From: Nocardiopsis sp. FIRDI 009
GTDB taxonomy: Bacteria > Actinomycetota > Actinomycetes > Streptosporangiales > Streptosporangiaceae
DNA length: 64,000 nucleotides
Reading direction: 5' to 3'
Assembly (NCBI RefSeq): GCF_003386285.1
Contig: NZ_QPNC01000013.1
Coordinates: 1 to 64,000, forward strand
In this document: in pieces, positions 34,673-42,973 of the stretch
How the letters are laid out: every line of letters starts with the position of its first letter
Numbering within the stretch: the stretch's first letter is position 1
The notes under the pieces: model-generated
What the model was told of the DNA's origin: nothing
The model's input: only the letters and a program-made list of their open reading frames with translations
Database searches by the model: none
Made by a program: the position numbers and the translations under genes

Positions 34673-35722
34673 ATGACCCCCTGGCCGAACGGCACCGCCG
34701 ATCCCGCACCCGTCATCCGCGTCCACAGCGGCTCCGTGAGCGCCACGGCCCGCCGCTGCCCCACCCACCTGCGCGGCAGAACCGAGCGCGCCTTCGGCGC
34801 GGCCGCTCCCGGCAAGCGCCCCTACCTCGCGCGCTCCGCGCCGGGCCCCCTGACGGCCGTGCTGGACCTGGTCGGTGGTGACGGGGCTGTACCACCGGGA
34901 CTGCCCGGCCAAGGCCCACTTCCACGATCTCGGTCTGCCTCCCGGGCCCGACCACGGTGTGCGCGGCGGGGTCGGGGGATCCACGAGGCGGAGGAGGTCG
35001 CAGGCTCCGGGTTCCGCCACGGCGGCTCCCCGGCCCGGTCCGAGGACACCGCCGCCGTTGAGGACACCACCGCCCGACGCGAGCACACCGTCCGCTCCTG
35101 GCTGGCCGGACTCCACCGGACCGCGACGCCTGGTCGGCGGGGGGTGTCGGGCTCACCGGCCGCCCCCGCCCGGGCGGGGGCGGCGCTGCTCGAACACCAC
35201 CTGACCGTCTGCCCGTTGGAGGACGCCTCCCGCACGGGCGCGGTCCGCGTCGACCATCCGCTGACCGTCGACGACCCCGTCTTCGACGTCCTCGTCCGTT
35301 CCAGCGCCGATCTGGTGTTCCGCCGCGGCGGGTCGTGGGTGCTGCGGGATCTCGTGACGGCGGGGACCGCCACCACCGTCCCGGACACGGACCGCCTGCT
35401 CCGCGAGCGGCCGCGCGCCGCGCTGCTGCTCCTGCTGGGGACGGCGGTCGTCCCCGCGCCGGATCCTCCGCCGGTGATCGAACTGGAGGCCCTCGCCCCC
35501 GGCGGCGCCCGCGTGCGAACGGTCGACCCCGCCTCGCGGCGGAACCGTACCGTGGCACGGACGGTCGTGCGGGCGTTGGCCGCTCCCTGGCACGCGGACA
35601 CCGCCCACCTGGCCGCCCCCGGGCCGGTCTGCCGTGCCTGCCCCTACCGGCGGTGGTGTCCGGGCGCGGCGGTTTCCGCCACCGGACCGGACGGGGCGAC
35701 CGGCCCGGAGCGGGCCAGGTGA
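34673..35722 (+). pseudogene. RecB/Cas4-like PD-(D/E)XK nuclease with two compensating frameshifts
   Basis: ATG 34673 follows CAGGAGGAG. The ends look like a RecB/Cas4-type nuclease: an N-terminal Cys (ARRCPTHL) and C-terminal cluster CRACPYRRWCPG that would hold an iron-sulfur centre. In the middle, about 34877-34985, codon use in the main frame is poor (many A/T third positions). The +1 frame there is well-formed and reads VVTGLYHRDCPAKAHFHDLG; coding then returns to the first frame at IHEAEEVAGSG. So one extra base near 34876 and one lost base in the G-run at 34975-34979 are likely. The active site is degraded too: RDLVTAG where DxKT is expected. Sequencing error is the alternative for the shifts. 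Confidence 0.6.
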
Positions 35723-35949
35723 GAGGCCCTGCGCACCGGCTTCCGAGGTGAGAACCCACACCGCCGGGAGGACACCGGTACGGCTGACCGCCGGTTCCCG
35801 GGCGGCGGAACCCCCGGCCCGCCTCGCCGTCCGAAGGCCCCGGACGGCGGGCGTCGTTTCAGGAGACAGGCCCCGGCCCGGGTCCACCGGCCACCCGCCC
35901 TCGACGGGCCTTCGCGCGGCCCGCGAAGCCCTGTGGGCCGCCTCGCCAC

Positions 35950-36038
35950 ATCTTTCCATTGACAGGTTCACCCCGCACAGAGGTATCTTTCCAGTGGTAA
36001 GTTCCCTCCTCGGACGTCATCTTTCCCATGGAAAGTTC
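35950..36038 (+). promoter_or_regulatory. Three 20-bp repeats over the DoxX promoter
   Basis: ATCTTTCCATTGACAGGTTC (35950-35969), ATCTTTCCAGTGGTAAGTTC (35985-36004) and ATCTTTCCCATGGAAAGTTC (36019-36038) recur at 35 and 34 bp. Copy 3 is nearly palindromic (CTTTCCCATGGAAAG). TTGACA (35959-35964) inside copy 1 and TATCTT (35984-35989) at the edge of copy 2 form a promoter with a 19-bp spacer. A repressor binding all three would block it. The rest of 35723-36052 has no gene. Confidence 0.7.
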
Positions 36039-36052
36039 AAAAGGAGCCACCC

Positions 36053-36574
36053 GTGGAACCCCTCATCACCCTCGTCGGCGTCACCCTGGTCCTGGGGGTC
36101 GCCGGAGCCCTCGGCGTGCGTCGACTGCACCCGTGGCCGGTCGCCCTGCGCGGCGGCCTGGCGGCGATGTTCACGCTCACCGGCACGGTCCACTTCGTCG
36201 GGATGCGCGAGGAACTCGTCGCGATGGTCCCACCCGCCCTGCCCGCCCCGGAGCTGCTGGTCACCGTGACCGGCGTCCTGGAACTGGCCGGGGCCGCCGG
36301 GCTGCTGTGGTCGCGGACCGCGCCCTGGTCGGCCGCCGGCCTCACCGTTCTGCTCCTGGCGATGTTCCCCGCCAACGTCCACCTGGCGCTGTCCGGCGCC
36401 GAGCTGTCCCCGCACCAGGAGCTCGTCCCGCGCACCGCGATGCAGGCGGTGTTCCTGGCCGCGACCGTCACCGTCGTGGTCCCGTACCTGCGCCGCCGTG
36501 GCCGCGCCCGGCGATCGGCTCCCGGCACCGCCGACTCAGGCGTCGGCGGCCAGGGAGTGCGCCCAGTCCATTAG
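36053..36574 (+). CDS. DoxX-like membrane protein
   Basis: A 173-aa integral membrane protein with four helices, of the DoxX/DoxD-like type. GTG 36053 follows AAGGAG. Landmarks are GLAAMFTLTGTVHFVGMREE and LLVTVTGVLELAGAAGLLWS; the FxxxGxxHF and ELxGxxGLL patterns are typical. The family is linked to thiol and quinone stress; the substrate is not known. It is preceded by three regulatory repeats, so expression is probably tightly repressed. The C-terminus overlaps the convergent gene by 39 bp. Confidence 0.85.
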   Translation: MEPLITLVGVTLVLGVAGALGVRRLHPWPVALRGGLAAMFTLTGTVHFVGMREELVAMVPPALPAPELLVTVTGVLELAGAAGLLWSRTAPWSAAGLTVLLLAMFPANVHLALSGAELSPHQELVPRTAMQAVFLAATVTVVVPYLRRRGRARRSAPGTADSGVGGQGVRPVH

Positions 36575-38374
36575 CCGGCGGCGCCTGGCCCGCGCCGGGA
36601 GTTCCACCACCGGACAGGGGCGCCGGACGGGGTCGGTCGACGTGTCGGCCGCACCGGCGCCGCACCGGTGAGCGGTGTTCACGATGTCCCCGGTGTCCGC
36701 CCCGGAGCCGTCCCACGGCGCCGGGGCGTCCGCGTCCGCGAACATCGAGGCCGCGGCCTCCTCCAGCCCACCGTCCCCGAAACGGACGCCACCCCCGCGT
36801 ACGCACCCGGCCAGCGCCCTGCCCACGGGGCTGAGCGCGCCCTGCGCGGCCACCCCCAGCAGCTCCGCCTCGCACAGGGAGTGGACGAACGCCTCGACCA
36901 CGGCCCCGGAGTCCCCGGCGGCCGGTCGGTACCACAGCGCCGACCGGACCAGCCAGAACAGCCCGGGCGGCAGATTGCGCTCCTGGTCCTCGACGGCCCC
37001 GGCGGCCAGCAGGGGACCGGACGTGATCCCGCTCCCCAGTCCCTCGGGAAGGGCGCCCAGCGCCAGGACGAGGGCGGAGCGCAGCGCGGTCGCGCCCGGT
37101 AGGGTCTGCGTCCCGGGGACGCCCGTCTCCGGCCCGTCGGGGTTCCAGGTCGGCACCCCGGGCAGTCGCAGCCACGCCTCCAGGAGCGGAGCGACCCGTC
37201 CCGGCGGGTCGGCGCGCCGCCAGGCCGGGGCCCACTCGGCGGTGGTGATCCGGCGTCCGTCACGTACGAGCAGTCCGGCCTCGTGGGCGGTCTCCACCCA
37301 CAATCGGACCTCGGCGTCGTCCACGCCCAGCGCCCGGACGAGTCGGGCGCGGTCCCCGGCGCCGATCCCACCCACCCGGTGCAGGATCAGGGGTCGGGCC
37401 GCGACCTCCGCGACCAGTCGGTCGACCGTGTCCAGTGCCGTGCGGACCGCGGCCCGCGCCTGGTCCACCACCGCGGTCGCGTCGGTGGGCAACCCGACGG
37501 GCTCGGGCGGTGAGGGGGTGAAGGGGAGGGGGCCGCTCTCCCGGACCGTCGCGGCCACCTCGCGCGGCGGCATGGCCCTGGCGGGCCCGACCGGGACCAA
37601 GAGTCCGCGTTCGGCCAGCCAGTCGGTGTCCGGGTCACCCGAACCCTCCGGGCGGATCCGGTACCGGGACCGGCCGTCCTCCTCGAAACAGTCCGTGGCC
37701 AGGACCCGTCCCCTGGCCGCGAGCTGGCGTAACAGCGTGACGGCTCCCTCCGGTGCGGTGTCGAGCAGCACGCGCACCCGGTCGGGGTCGGTCAGGCGCG
37801 TGACGATCGCGCGCCGCACCGCGGCGGGCTCCCGGGTGGGGTCGGCGCCGAGCGCCAGAGCGACCCGGTGCAGTTCCGTGGCGGCCAGGACCTCGGTGAA
37901 GGCGGAGAGGACCCGGGGGCCCCAGCGGTGGACGCCGAACGCCTCCACCAGCCCCAGGGCGAGGTGGTAGTGGTCGTCCCCGGCGGGCCAGACCAGGGCG
38001 CGCCCCTCCAGTTCGCCGAGCGCCGCCTCGGCGGCGTGTCGCGCGGTGCCGTGCCAGGTGCCGATCCGGGCGAGGAGTTCGGCCCGGTGCAGCGGTGGGG
38101 CGGACAGCCCGTCGGTGCGGCGCGGCCTCCTGCCGGGACGCCGGGAGGCGGCCTCGGCCTTGGCGGCGACGTCCGCCGCCGCGACGAGCAGGTCGCACTG
38201 CGCGGCGGTCAGCGCGTCGAACACCCCGGTGCGGGCCACCGCGCTCGCCGCGTACGGCAACAGATCCCGCCGGGCGTCCTCCTCCACTCCCTCCACGAGC
38301 TCACCGAGGATGTCGGCGACCCGGTCGACCGGCATCGATTTGAGATGCTCGCTGAGCGCAGTGAGACGATCCAT
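36536..38374 (-). CDS. Helicase-associated-like large protein, unknown
   Basis: A 612-aa cytoplasmic protein starting at ATG 38374. TAGCGT lies 7 bases before the ATG, so the mRNA may be leaderless. Opening DRLTALSEHLKSMPVDRVAD, repeated winged-helix-like segments (LIARIGTWHGTARHAAEAAL form; VRLWVETAHEAGLLVRDG) and general layout resemble actinobacterial proteins annotated as XPB/Ssl2-like helicase-associated, but no helicase motifs are present. The C-terminal 60 residues are low in structure. The role is unknown. Confidence 0.6.
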   Translation of the reverse strand: MDRLTALSEHLKSMPVDRVADILGELVEGVEEDARRDLLPYAASAVARTGVFDALTAAQCDLLVAAADVAAKAEAASRRPGRRPRRTDGLSAPPLHRAELLARIGTWHGTARHAAEAALGELEGRALVWPAGDDHYHLALGLVEAFGVHRWGPRVLSAFTEVLAATELHRVALALGADPTREPAAVRRAIVTRLTDPDRVRVLLDTAPEGAVTLLRQLAARGRVLATDCFEEDGRSRYRIRPEGSGDPDTDWLAERGLLVPVGPARAMPPREVAATVRESGPLPFTPSPPEPVGLPTDATAVVDQARAAVRTALDTVDRLVAEVAARPLILHRVGGIGAGDRARLVRALGVDDAEVRLWVETAHEAGLLVRDGRRITTAEWAPAWRRADPPGRVAPLLEAWLRLPGVPTWNPDGPETGVPGTQTLPGATALRSALVLALGALPEGLGSGITSGPLLAAGAVEDQERNLPPGLFWLVRSALWYRPAAGDSGAVVEAFVHSLCEAELLGVAAQGALSPVGRALAGCVRGGGVRFGDGGLEEAAASMFADADAPAPWDGSGADTGDIVNTAHRCGAGAADTSTDPVRRPCPVVELPARARRRRLMDWAHSLAADA

Positions 38375-38469
38375 GTACGCAACGCTAGTACCCCGCGCCA
38401 CAGCGGAGGGCCGAACATGGGGACCGGCGCACGGGGCGCTCCGCGACCCGAACGGCTATGGTGTCCGAC

Positions 38470-38532
38470 ATGTCATGTCATGGGATGAAAAGTCGGACCC
38501 ACTCGGCGAGCACCGCGAAGGAGGCCGCGTGA
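38470..38532 (+). CDS. Possible 20-aa leader ORF coupled to SDR gene
   Basis: ATG 38470 opens 20 codons (MSCHGMKSRTHSASTAKEAA). It follows a TATGGT -10 box by 7 bases, so the transcript could start at this ATG. Its TGA (38530-38532) overlaps the GTG start of the SDR gene in a GTGA junction. Codon use is unlike the neighbouring genes (tca, tgt, cat, aaa, agt). It could regulate SDR translation. Chance cannot be excluded. Confidence 0.4.
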   Translation: MSCHGMKSRTHSASTAKEAA

Positions 38533-39266
38533 GGAGGAACGTCCTGGTCACCGGAGCCTCCAGGGGTATCGGCAGGGCGATCGCCCTGGCCTTCGCCGAG
38601 CAGGGGGACCGGGTGGTCGTGCACTGCGGGAGCCGCCGGACCGAGGCGGAGTCCACCCTGGAACGGCTGTCCGGTGAGGGGCACGTCCTCGTCCAGGCCG
38701 ACCTCGCCTCTCCCGAGGGCGCCGCCGAACTGGTGCGGCGGGCGGTGGACCGGGTGGACGGGATCGACGTCCTGGTGAACAACGCCGCGCTCAACCCGGC
38801 GCACCCGATCGCGTCGGTCTCCCTCGACGAGTGGCGGGCGGCCTGGCGTTCGGTCATGGACGTGAACGTCTTCGGCGCGGCCGACGTCAGCTACCTCGTC
38901 GCCCGGCACATGATCGACCGGGGCACGCGCGGGCACATCGTCAACGTCGGTTCCCGGGGCGCCTACCGCGGCGAGCCCGACCACCCCGCCTACGGGGCGA
39001 GCAAGGCGGCCCTGCACTCCCTGGGACAGTCGTTGGCGGTCGCGCTGGCGCCGCACGGCATCAGCGTCGCCTCGGTGGCGCCGGGCTTCGTCGAGACCGA
39101 GCGCGTGGCCGACCGCCTCACCGACGAGGTCCGCGCCGACAGCCCGTTCGGCCGCGTGGCCGACCCGCGGGAGGTCGCCAGCGCCGTACGCTACCTCGCC
39201 TCACCCGAGGCCGTGTGGAGCTCGGGCGCGGTCCTGGACGTCAACGGCGCCTCCCACCTGCGCTGA
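38529..39266 (+). CDS. Short-chain dehydrogenase/reductase
   Basis: A 245-aa classical SDR. The cofactor motif is TGASRGIG (residues 8-15), followed by NNAAL, catalytic Ser in VNVGSRGAY, and YGASK (YxxxK) with the C-terminal PGFVETE. The length and LDVNGASHLR end resemble FabG-like 3-ketoacyl or sugar reductases; the substrate is unknown. GTG 38529 has AAGGAGG upstream. It may be controlled by the short ORF that overlaps its start. Confidence 0.93.
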   Translation: MRRNVLVTGASRGIGRAIALAFAEQGDRVVVHCGSRRTEAESTLERLSGEGHVLVQADLASPEGAAELVRRAVDRVDGIDVLVNNAALNPAHPIASVSLDEWRAAWRSVMDVNVFGAADVSYLVARHMIDRGTRGHIVNVGSRGAYRGEPDHPAYGASKAALHSLGQSLAVALAPHGISVASVAPGFVETERVADRLTDEVRADSPFGRVADPREVASAVRYLASPEAVWSSGAVLDVNGASHLR

Positions 39267-39269
39267 ACC

Positions 39270-39294
39270 GGCCCCGGACCGCGGGGCCGGGGCC
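39270..39294. terminator. Hairpin between SDR and secreted-peptide genes
   Basis: GGCCCCGG (39270-39277) and CCGGGGCC (39287-39294) form an 8-bp GC stem between two convergent genes; it may serve both. Confidence 0.5.
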
Positions 39295-39339
39295 GCCCCT
39301 CGGGCACCGGACGGCGGCTGCTCCGGCGACCGCGGTCGA

Positions 39340-39564
39340 CTACCGGACCTCGCCGTCGATCCTCTTGCACTCCTGCAACGTCACGGTGTCCTTGTCGAGG
39401 GCCTCCGAGCAGGTGGCGGCGCAGATCAGCAGACCCCAGAACGTGTCGGTCGACCCGCACCGGACCTTGACCGGCTCATCCGACGTCTGGGCGTGAGCCG
39501 CCCCCGGCACCATCGCGACCATCACCGCGAGCACGACGGTCCACAGCGTTTTCCGAACGGACAT
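39340..39564 (-). CDS. Small secreted cysteine-containing peptide
   Basis: A 74-aa preprotein with a perfect ribosome site (GGAGGAGAAGGT before ATG 39564). The signal peptide RKTLWTVVLAVMVAMVPGAA ends at HA/Q, leaving about 49 residues with four Cys (VRCGSTD, LLICAATCSEA, LQECKRI), probably two disulfides. I recognise no family. Secreted small Cys peptides can be inhibitors, signals or toxins; nothing in the sequence decides. Confidence 0.75.
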   Translation of the reverse strand: MSVRKTLWTVVLAVMVAMVPGAAHAQTSDEPVKVRCGSTDTFWGLLICAATCSEALDKDTVTLQECKRIDGEVR

Positions 39565-39804
39565 ACCTTCTCCTCCGAAAGCCGACTCGGCACAACTGTC
39601 GGAGATCAGCCAATGACACGGAGTCGGTTTTGGCGCGGAGGCACACCCGGGCTACACACAATCGTGTCCCCGGCACCACCGTGAACCGTGACGAAAGGGA
39701 AGCGGTGTCCTCCCCGAACAGGCCCACGGACCACCCGCCCACGCCTGGCCCGGGACCACTGCGTAGGGTGGGCGCCGTCCACGCACACGGGGAGGGACGG
39801 CAAC

Positions 39805-40632
39805 ATGAGCCTGGTCGCCATCAGCGACCTCCACGTCCGGCACGGGGAGAACCGCGCCTTCACCGAGGCCCTGCGACCGGAGTCCGACGACGACTGGCTC
39901 CTGGTGGCCGGTGACGTCGCCGAGACCGCCGACGACATCCTGTGGGCCATGGAACTGCTGAGCAGGCGGTTCTCCACGGTGGTGTGGGTTCCCGGCAACC
40001 ACGACCTGTGGACGGTGTCCGCCGACCCCGTCCGACTGCGCGGCCTGGCTCGCTACGAGTACCTCGTGCGCGCCCTGCGCGACCTGGGCGTGCACACCCC
40101 CGAGGACCCCTACCCGGTCTGGGAGGGTCCCGACGGCCCGGTCGTGGTCGCCCCCCTGTTCCTCCTGTACGACCACACCTTCCGCCCCTCCGGAGCCCGC
40201 ACGAAGGAGGAGGCGCTGGCGGTCGCGCACGAGGCCGGGGTGGTGTGCACGGACGAGTACCTGCTGCACCCGGACCCCTACCCCGGCCGCGACGCGTGGT
40301 GCCGCGCCCGCCTGGACCGCACCCGCGCCCGCCTGGACGCCCTGCCGCCGGACATGCCCACGGTGCTGGTCAACCACTGGCCGCTGGTGCGCGAACCCAC
40401 GCGTGTCCTGCGCTACCCGGAGTTCGCGCAGTGGTGCGGCACGGAGGAGACCGCCGACTGGCACGTGCGCTACCGGGCCCGCGCCGTGGTCTACGGACAT
40501 CTGCACATCCCCCGCACCATCGTGGTGGACGGCGTGCCCCACATCGAGGTGTCCCTCGGCTACCCCCGTGAGTGGCGGCCCCGGCCCGCTCCCCCGGAGG
40601 GCCCGCGCCGGGTGCTGCCCCTCCCCGGCTGA
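39805..40632 (+). CDS. Metallophosphoesterase
   Basis: A 275-aa calcineurin-like phosphoesterase. Motifs in order: SDLHVRHGEN (DxH), VAGDVAETA (GDxxE), PGNHDLW (GNHD), LVNHWPL and YGHLHIP (GHxH), all needed to bind two metals. ATG 39805 lies after GGAGGG; TAGGGT about 40 bp upstream may be the -10. The natural substrate is unknown. Confidence 0.93.
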   Translation: MSLVAISDLHVRHGENRAFTEALRPESDDDWLLVAGDVAETADDILWAMELLSRRFSTVVWVPGNHDLWTVSADPVRLRGLARYEYLVRALRDLGVHTPEDPYPVWEGPDGPVVVAPLFLLYDHTFRPSGARTKEEALAVAHEAGVVCTDEYLLHPDPYPGRDAWCRARLDRTRARLDALPPDMPTVLVNHWPLVREPTRVLRYPEFAQWCGTEETADWHVRYRARAVVYGHLHIPRTIVVDGVPHIEVSLGYPREWRPRPAPPEGPRRVLPLPG

Positions 40633-40745
40633 CCGCCCGGGCGAGCCGTGCGGGCGGACAGGGTGCTATGAACAGGGCCGCGCCGCAGGCGTCCGTGGAG
40701 GGCGACGGGCGGGCCGAAGCCAACCGGAGGACCCGAGAAACCCCG

Positions 40746-41387
40746 CTAGGCCGGGTCGGGCCGGTGCGCGACGTGGTCCGGCACCTCCAGGCCGGGCGCG
40801 AGCGTGGGGTCGGGCTCGGGCTCGCCGAAGACCTGGCGCACCGGCAGGACGCCCGCCCAGACCGGCAGGGAGTGGTCCTCCTCCTCGTCGGCGGGCGGAC
40901 CGGTACGTACCTTGACCGATGCCTCCTCCAGCGACAGCGCCAGCACGCGTGTGGCCGCCATCTCCTTGGCGTTGGGCCGACGCGCCACGTCCCACTGGCC
41001 CGGCGCCAGCTGTTCGGTCAGCGCGCGCAGCCCCGCCGTCCGCTCGTCCTCGTCGGTGACCACGCGCGGCGTCCCGTAGATCATGGCGGAGCGGTGGTTG
41101 ACCGAGTGGTGGAACGTGGAGCGCGCCATGACGATGCCGTCGAGCAGGGTCACGGTGACACACACCTCGCCCGGGGCGCGCAGCGACCGCGCTCCGGTGG
41201 ATCCGTGCAGGTAGAGGGTGTCGCCGATGCGCCCGTACCCGGTGGGGACCACCCTGGGCGCGCCGTCCACGACCACTCCGAGGTGGCAGACCAGTCCGGC
41301 GTCCAGCAGGTCGTACAGTTCGGCGCGGTCGGTCCTGGCCTTGTGCTTGGCCCGGCCGAGCCGGGTCCGTTCGGTGGTGGAGAGCAT
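40746..41387 (-). CDS. Pyridoxamine 5'-phosphate oxidase-like FMN-binding protein
   Basis: A 213-aa split-barrel protein: LLDAGLVCHLGVVVDGAPRV, then TLYLHGSTGARSLRA and MARSTFHHSVNHRSAMIYG, the pattern of the PNPOx-like/Pyridox_oxase_2 family that binds FMN. It is encoded head-to-head with a MocR/PdxR-type regulator, 19 bp apart, so vitamin B6-linked control is plausible. TAGCGT lies 6 bases before ATG 41387, suggesting a leaderless transcript. Confidence 0.85.
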   Translation of the reverse strand: MLSTTERTRLGRAKHKARTDRAELYDLLDAGLVCHLGVVVDGAPRVVPTGYGRIGDTLYLHGSTGARSLRAPGEVCVTVTLLDGIVMARSTFHHSVNHRSAMIYGTPRVVTDEDERTAGLRALTEQLAPGQWDVARRPNAKEMAATRVLALSLEEASVKVRTGPPADEEEDHSLPVWAGVLPVRQVFGEPEPDPTLAPGLEVPDHVAHRPDPA

Positions 41388-41392
41388 GCTCC

Positions 41393-41433
41393 TACGCTAG
41401 GCAGAAGTGGATACCAAGACCATGTCCACTTCT
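41393..41433. promoter_or_regulatory. Shared bidirectional promoter and MocR operator
   Basis: TACGCT (plus, 41393-41398) and TAGCGT (minus, 41394-41399) are overlapping -10 boxes, each placed to start a leaderless mRNA. AGAAGTGGA (41403-41411) and TCCACTTCT (41425-41433) form a perfect 9-bp inverted repeat across the MocR start. AAGTGG half-sites are typical for PdxR/MocR regulators. Confidence 0.7.
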
Positions 41434-42843
41434 GACCCAAAATGGGAGACCACTGTGGCCCGGCACCTCACCGACCTGCCCATCCGTCTGGACCGCGACG
41501 CCGCCCCTCCCCTCACCGCCCAGTTGGCGGACGCGCTGCGCGCGGGCATGGCGGAGCGCCACCTCGAACCCGGCGAACGCCTGCCCTCCAGCCGTGCCCT
41601 GGCCGCGCAGCTGGGGGTCAGCCGGACCGTGGTGACCGAGGCCTACCAGCAGCTCTACGCCGAGGGCTGGCTGGAGGGACGGCACGGGTCCGGCACCTTC
41701 GTCGCCGATCACGGTCCGCTGCCCGCCGTCGATCCGCCTCCGGTGCGGCCCTCGGCTCCGCGCCTGTCCCGGCCCGAGGCCAGGCGGCGGGGGATGATCG
41801 ACCTGCGGCCCGGAGCGCCGTGGGTGTTCGACATCGACCGCGCCGCCTGGCGCCGGGCCTGGCGGCACGCGGCCGAACAGCCCTTCGACGACGACCCCGA
41901 TCCGCGCGGTCTGCCCCGCCTGCGCGCGCTGCTGGCCGAACACCTGCGCCGGGCGCGCGGCGTGCGGGTGGGGCCGGAGAACGTGCTGGTCACCCGGGGC
42001 ACCGGAAACGGCCTCGACCTGGTGGCGGCGACCCTCCTCGGCCCCGGCACGCGCGTGGGGGTGGAGAGCCCCGGTTACGCCAAGGCCCACCTCGTCCTGG
42101 GGTCGCGCGGGGCTGAGGTCGTCCCCTGCCCCGTCGACCGGGACGGGATCCTGACCGACTCTCTGCCCCGTGACCTGTCCGTCGCCTACACGACGCCCGC
42201 CCACCAGTACCCGTTGGGCGGGCGGCTGCCGATTCCGCGCCGCGAGCGGCTCCTGGCGTGGGCGCGGACGAACGGGGCGGTGGTCGTCGAGGACGACTAC
42301 GACGCCGAGTTCCGCTACGACGTCGCGCCCCTGCCCGCCCTGTACGGTCTGGACCCCGGCAGGGTGATCCTCCTGGGCACCCTGTCCAAGACGCTCTCGC
42401 CCGATCTGGGCATCGGGTGGTTGGTGGCCGAGTCCGACCTGGTGGAGCGGGTGGCCGAGGTCCGGGCACGGCTGACCGACCGCACGAGCGGCCCCGCCCA
42501 GGCGGCCACGGCCCTGCTGCTGGAACGCGGCGACCTGGACCGGCACCTGCGCCGGATGCGCCGCGAGTACGCCCGCCGCCGCGGGCTGTTGGTGGAGTAC
42601 CTGGGGCCGCGGCTGGCCGGGGACACGGCGGGACTGCACGTGCTGCTTCCGCTCCCCGCGCGCGCCGTGGCGGGGGTGGTCGGGGCCGCGGCAGAACGCG
42701 GCGTCCTGGTCGTGGACACGAGCCACGCGAGTCCCGCAGAACCCGCCGTGCACGGTCTCGTCATCGGTTACGGCTCCGCCGCCCTGTCAGAGTTGCGCCG
42801 TGCCTGCGAGGTCCTCACCGACGTGCTCGACCGCCACGCCTGA
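41407..42843 (+). CDS. MocR/PdxR-type GntR regulator with aminotransferase domain
   Basis: A 478-aa regulator. Residues about 30-95 are a GntR winged helix (ERLPSSRALAAQLGVSRTVV, YQQLYAEGWLEGRHGSGTFV). The rest is a fold-I aminotransferase-like PLP domain with VVVEDDYDAEFRYD and the PLP-Lys motif GTLSKTLSPDLGIGW. MocR proteins sense PLP and control B6 genes or other amino-acid metabolism. GTG 41407 is the likely leaderless start; ATG 41422 is possible. It probably controls the divergent PNPOx-like gene via the operator overlapping its own start. Confidence 0.93.
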   Translation: MDTKTMSTSDPKWETTVARHLTDLPIRLDRDAAPPLTAQLADALRAGMAERHLEPGERLPSSRALAAQLGVSRTVVTEAYQQLYAEGWLEGRHGSGTFVADHGPLPAVDPPPVRPSAPRLSRPEARRRGMIDLRPGAPWVFDIDRAAWRRAWRHAAEQPFDDDPDPRGLPRLRALLAEHLRRARGVRVGPENVLVTRGTGNGLDLVAATLLGPGTRVGVESPGYAKAHLVLGSRGAEVVPCPVDRDGILTDSLPRDLSVAYTTPAHQYPLGGRLPIPRRERLLAWARTNGAVVVEDDYDAEFRYDVAPLPALYGLDPGRVILLGTLSKTLSPDLGIGWLVAESDLVERVAEVRARLTDRTSGPAQAATALLLERGDLDRHLRRMRREYARRRGLLVEYLGPRLAGDTAGLHVLLPLPARAVAGVVGAAAERGVLVVDTSHASPAEPAVHGLVIGYGSAALSELRRACEVLTDVLDRHA

Positions 42844-42973
42844 GGGGGCGCTGCGCTCGGAGGTGGTCGGTGCGGGCCCGGCCCGATCGACGGAACCCAG
42901 CGTGGGGTGCTCGCCTCGCCCGGCCCCCGCTGGCACGATCGGTGTCGGTACGCCGCCGGGGGGAGGTGGTCGG

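Noticed and set aside
39601-39804. Possible extra N-terminal extension of the phosphoesterase
   Set aside because: The metallophosphoesterase motif starts right after ATG 39805, which has a good ribosome-binding site; upstream sequence is promoter-like.
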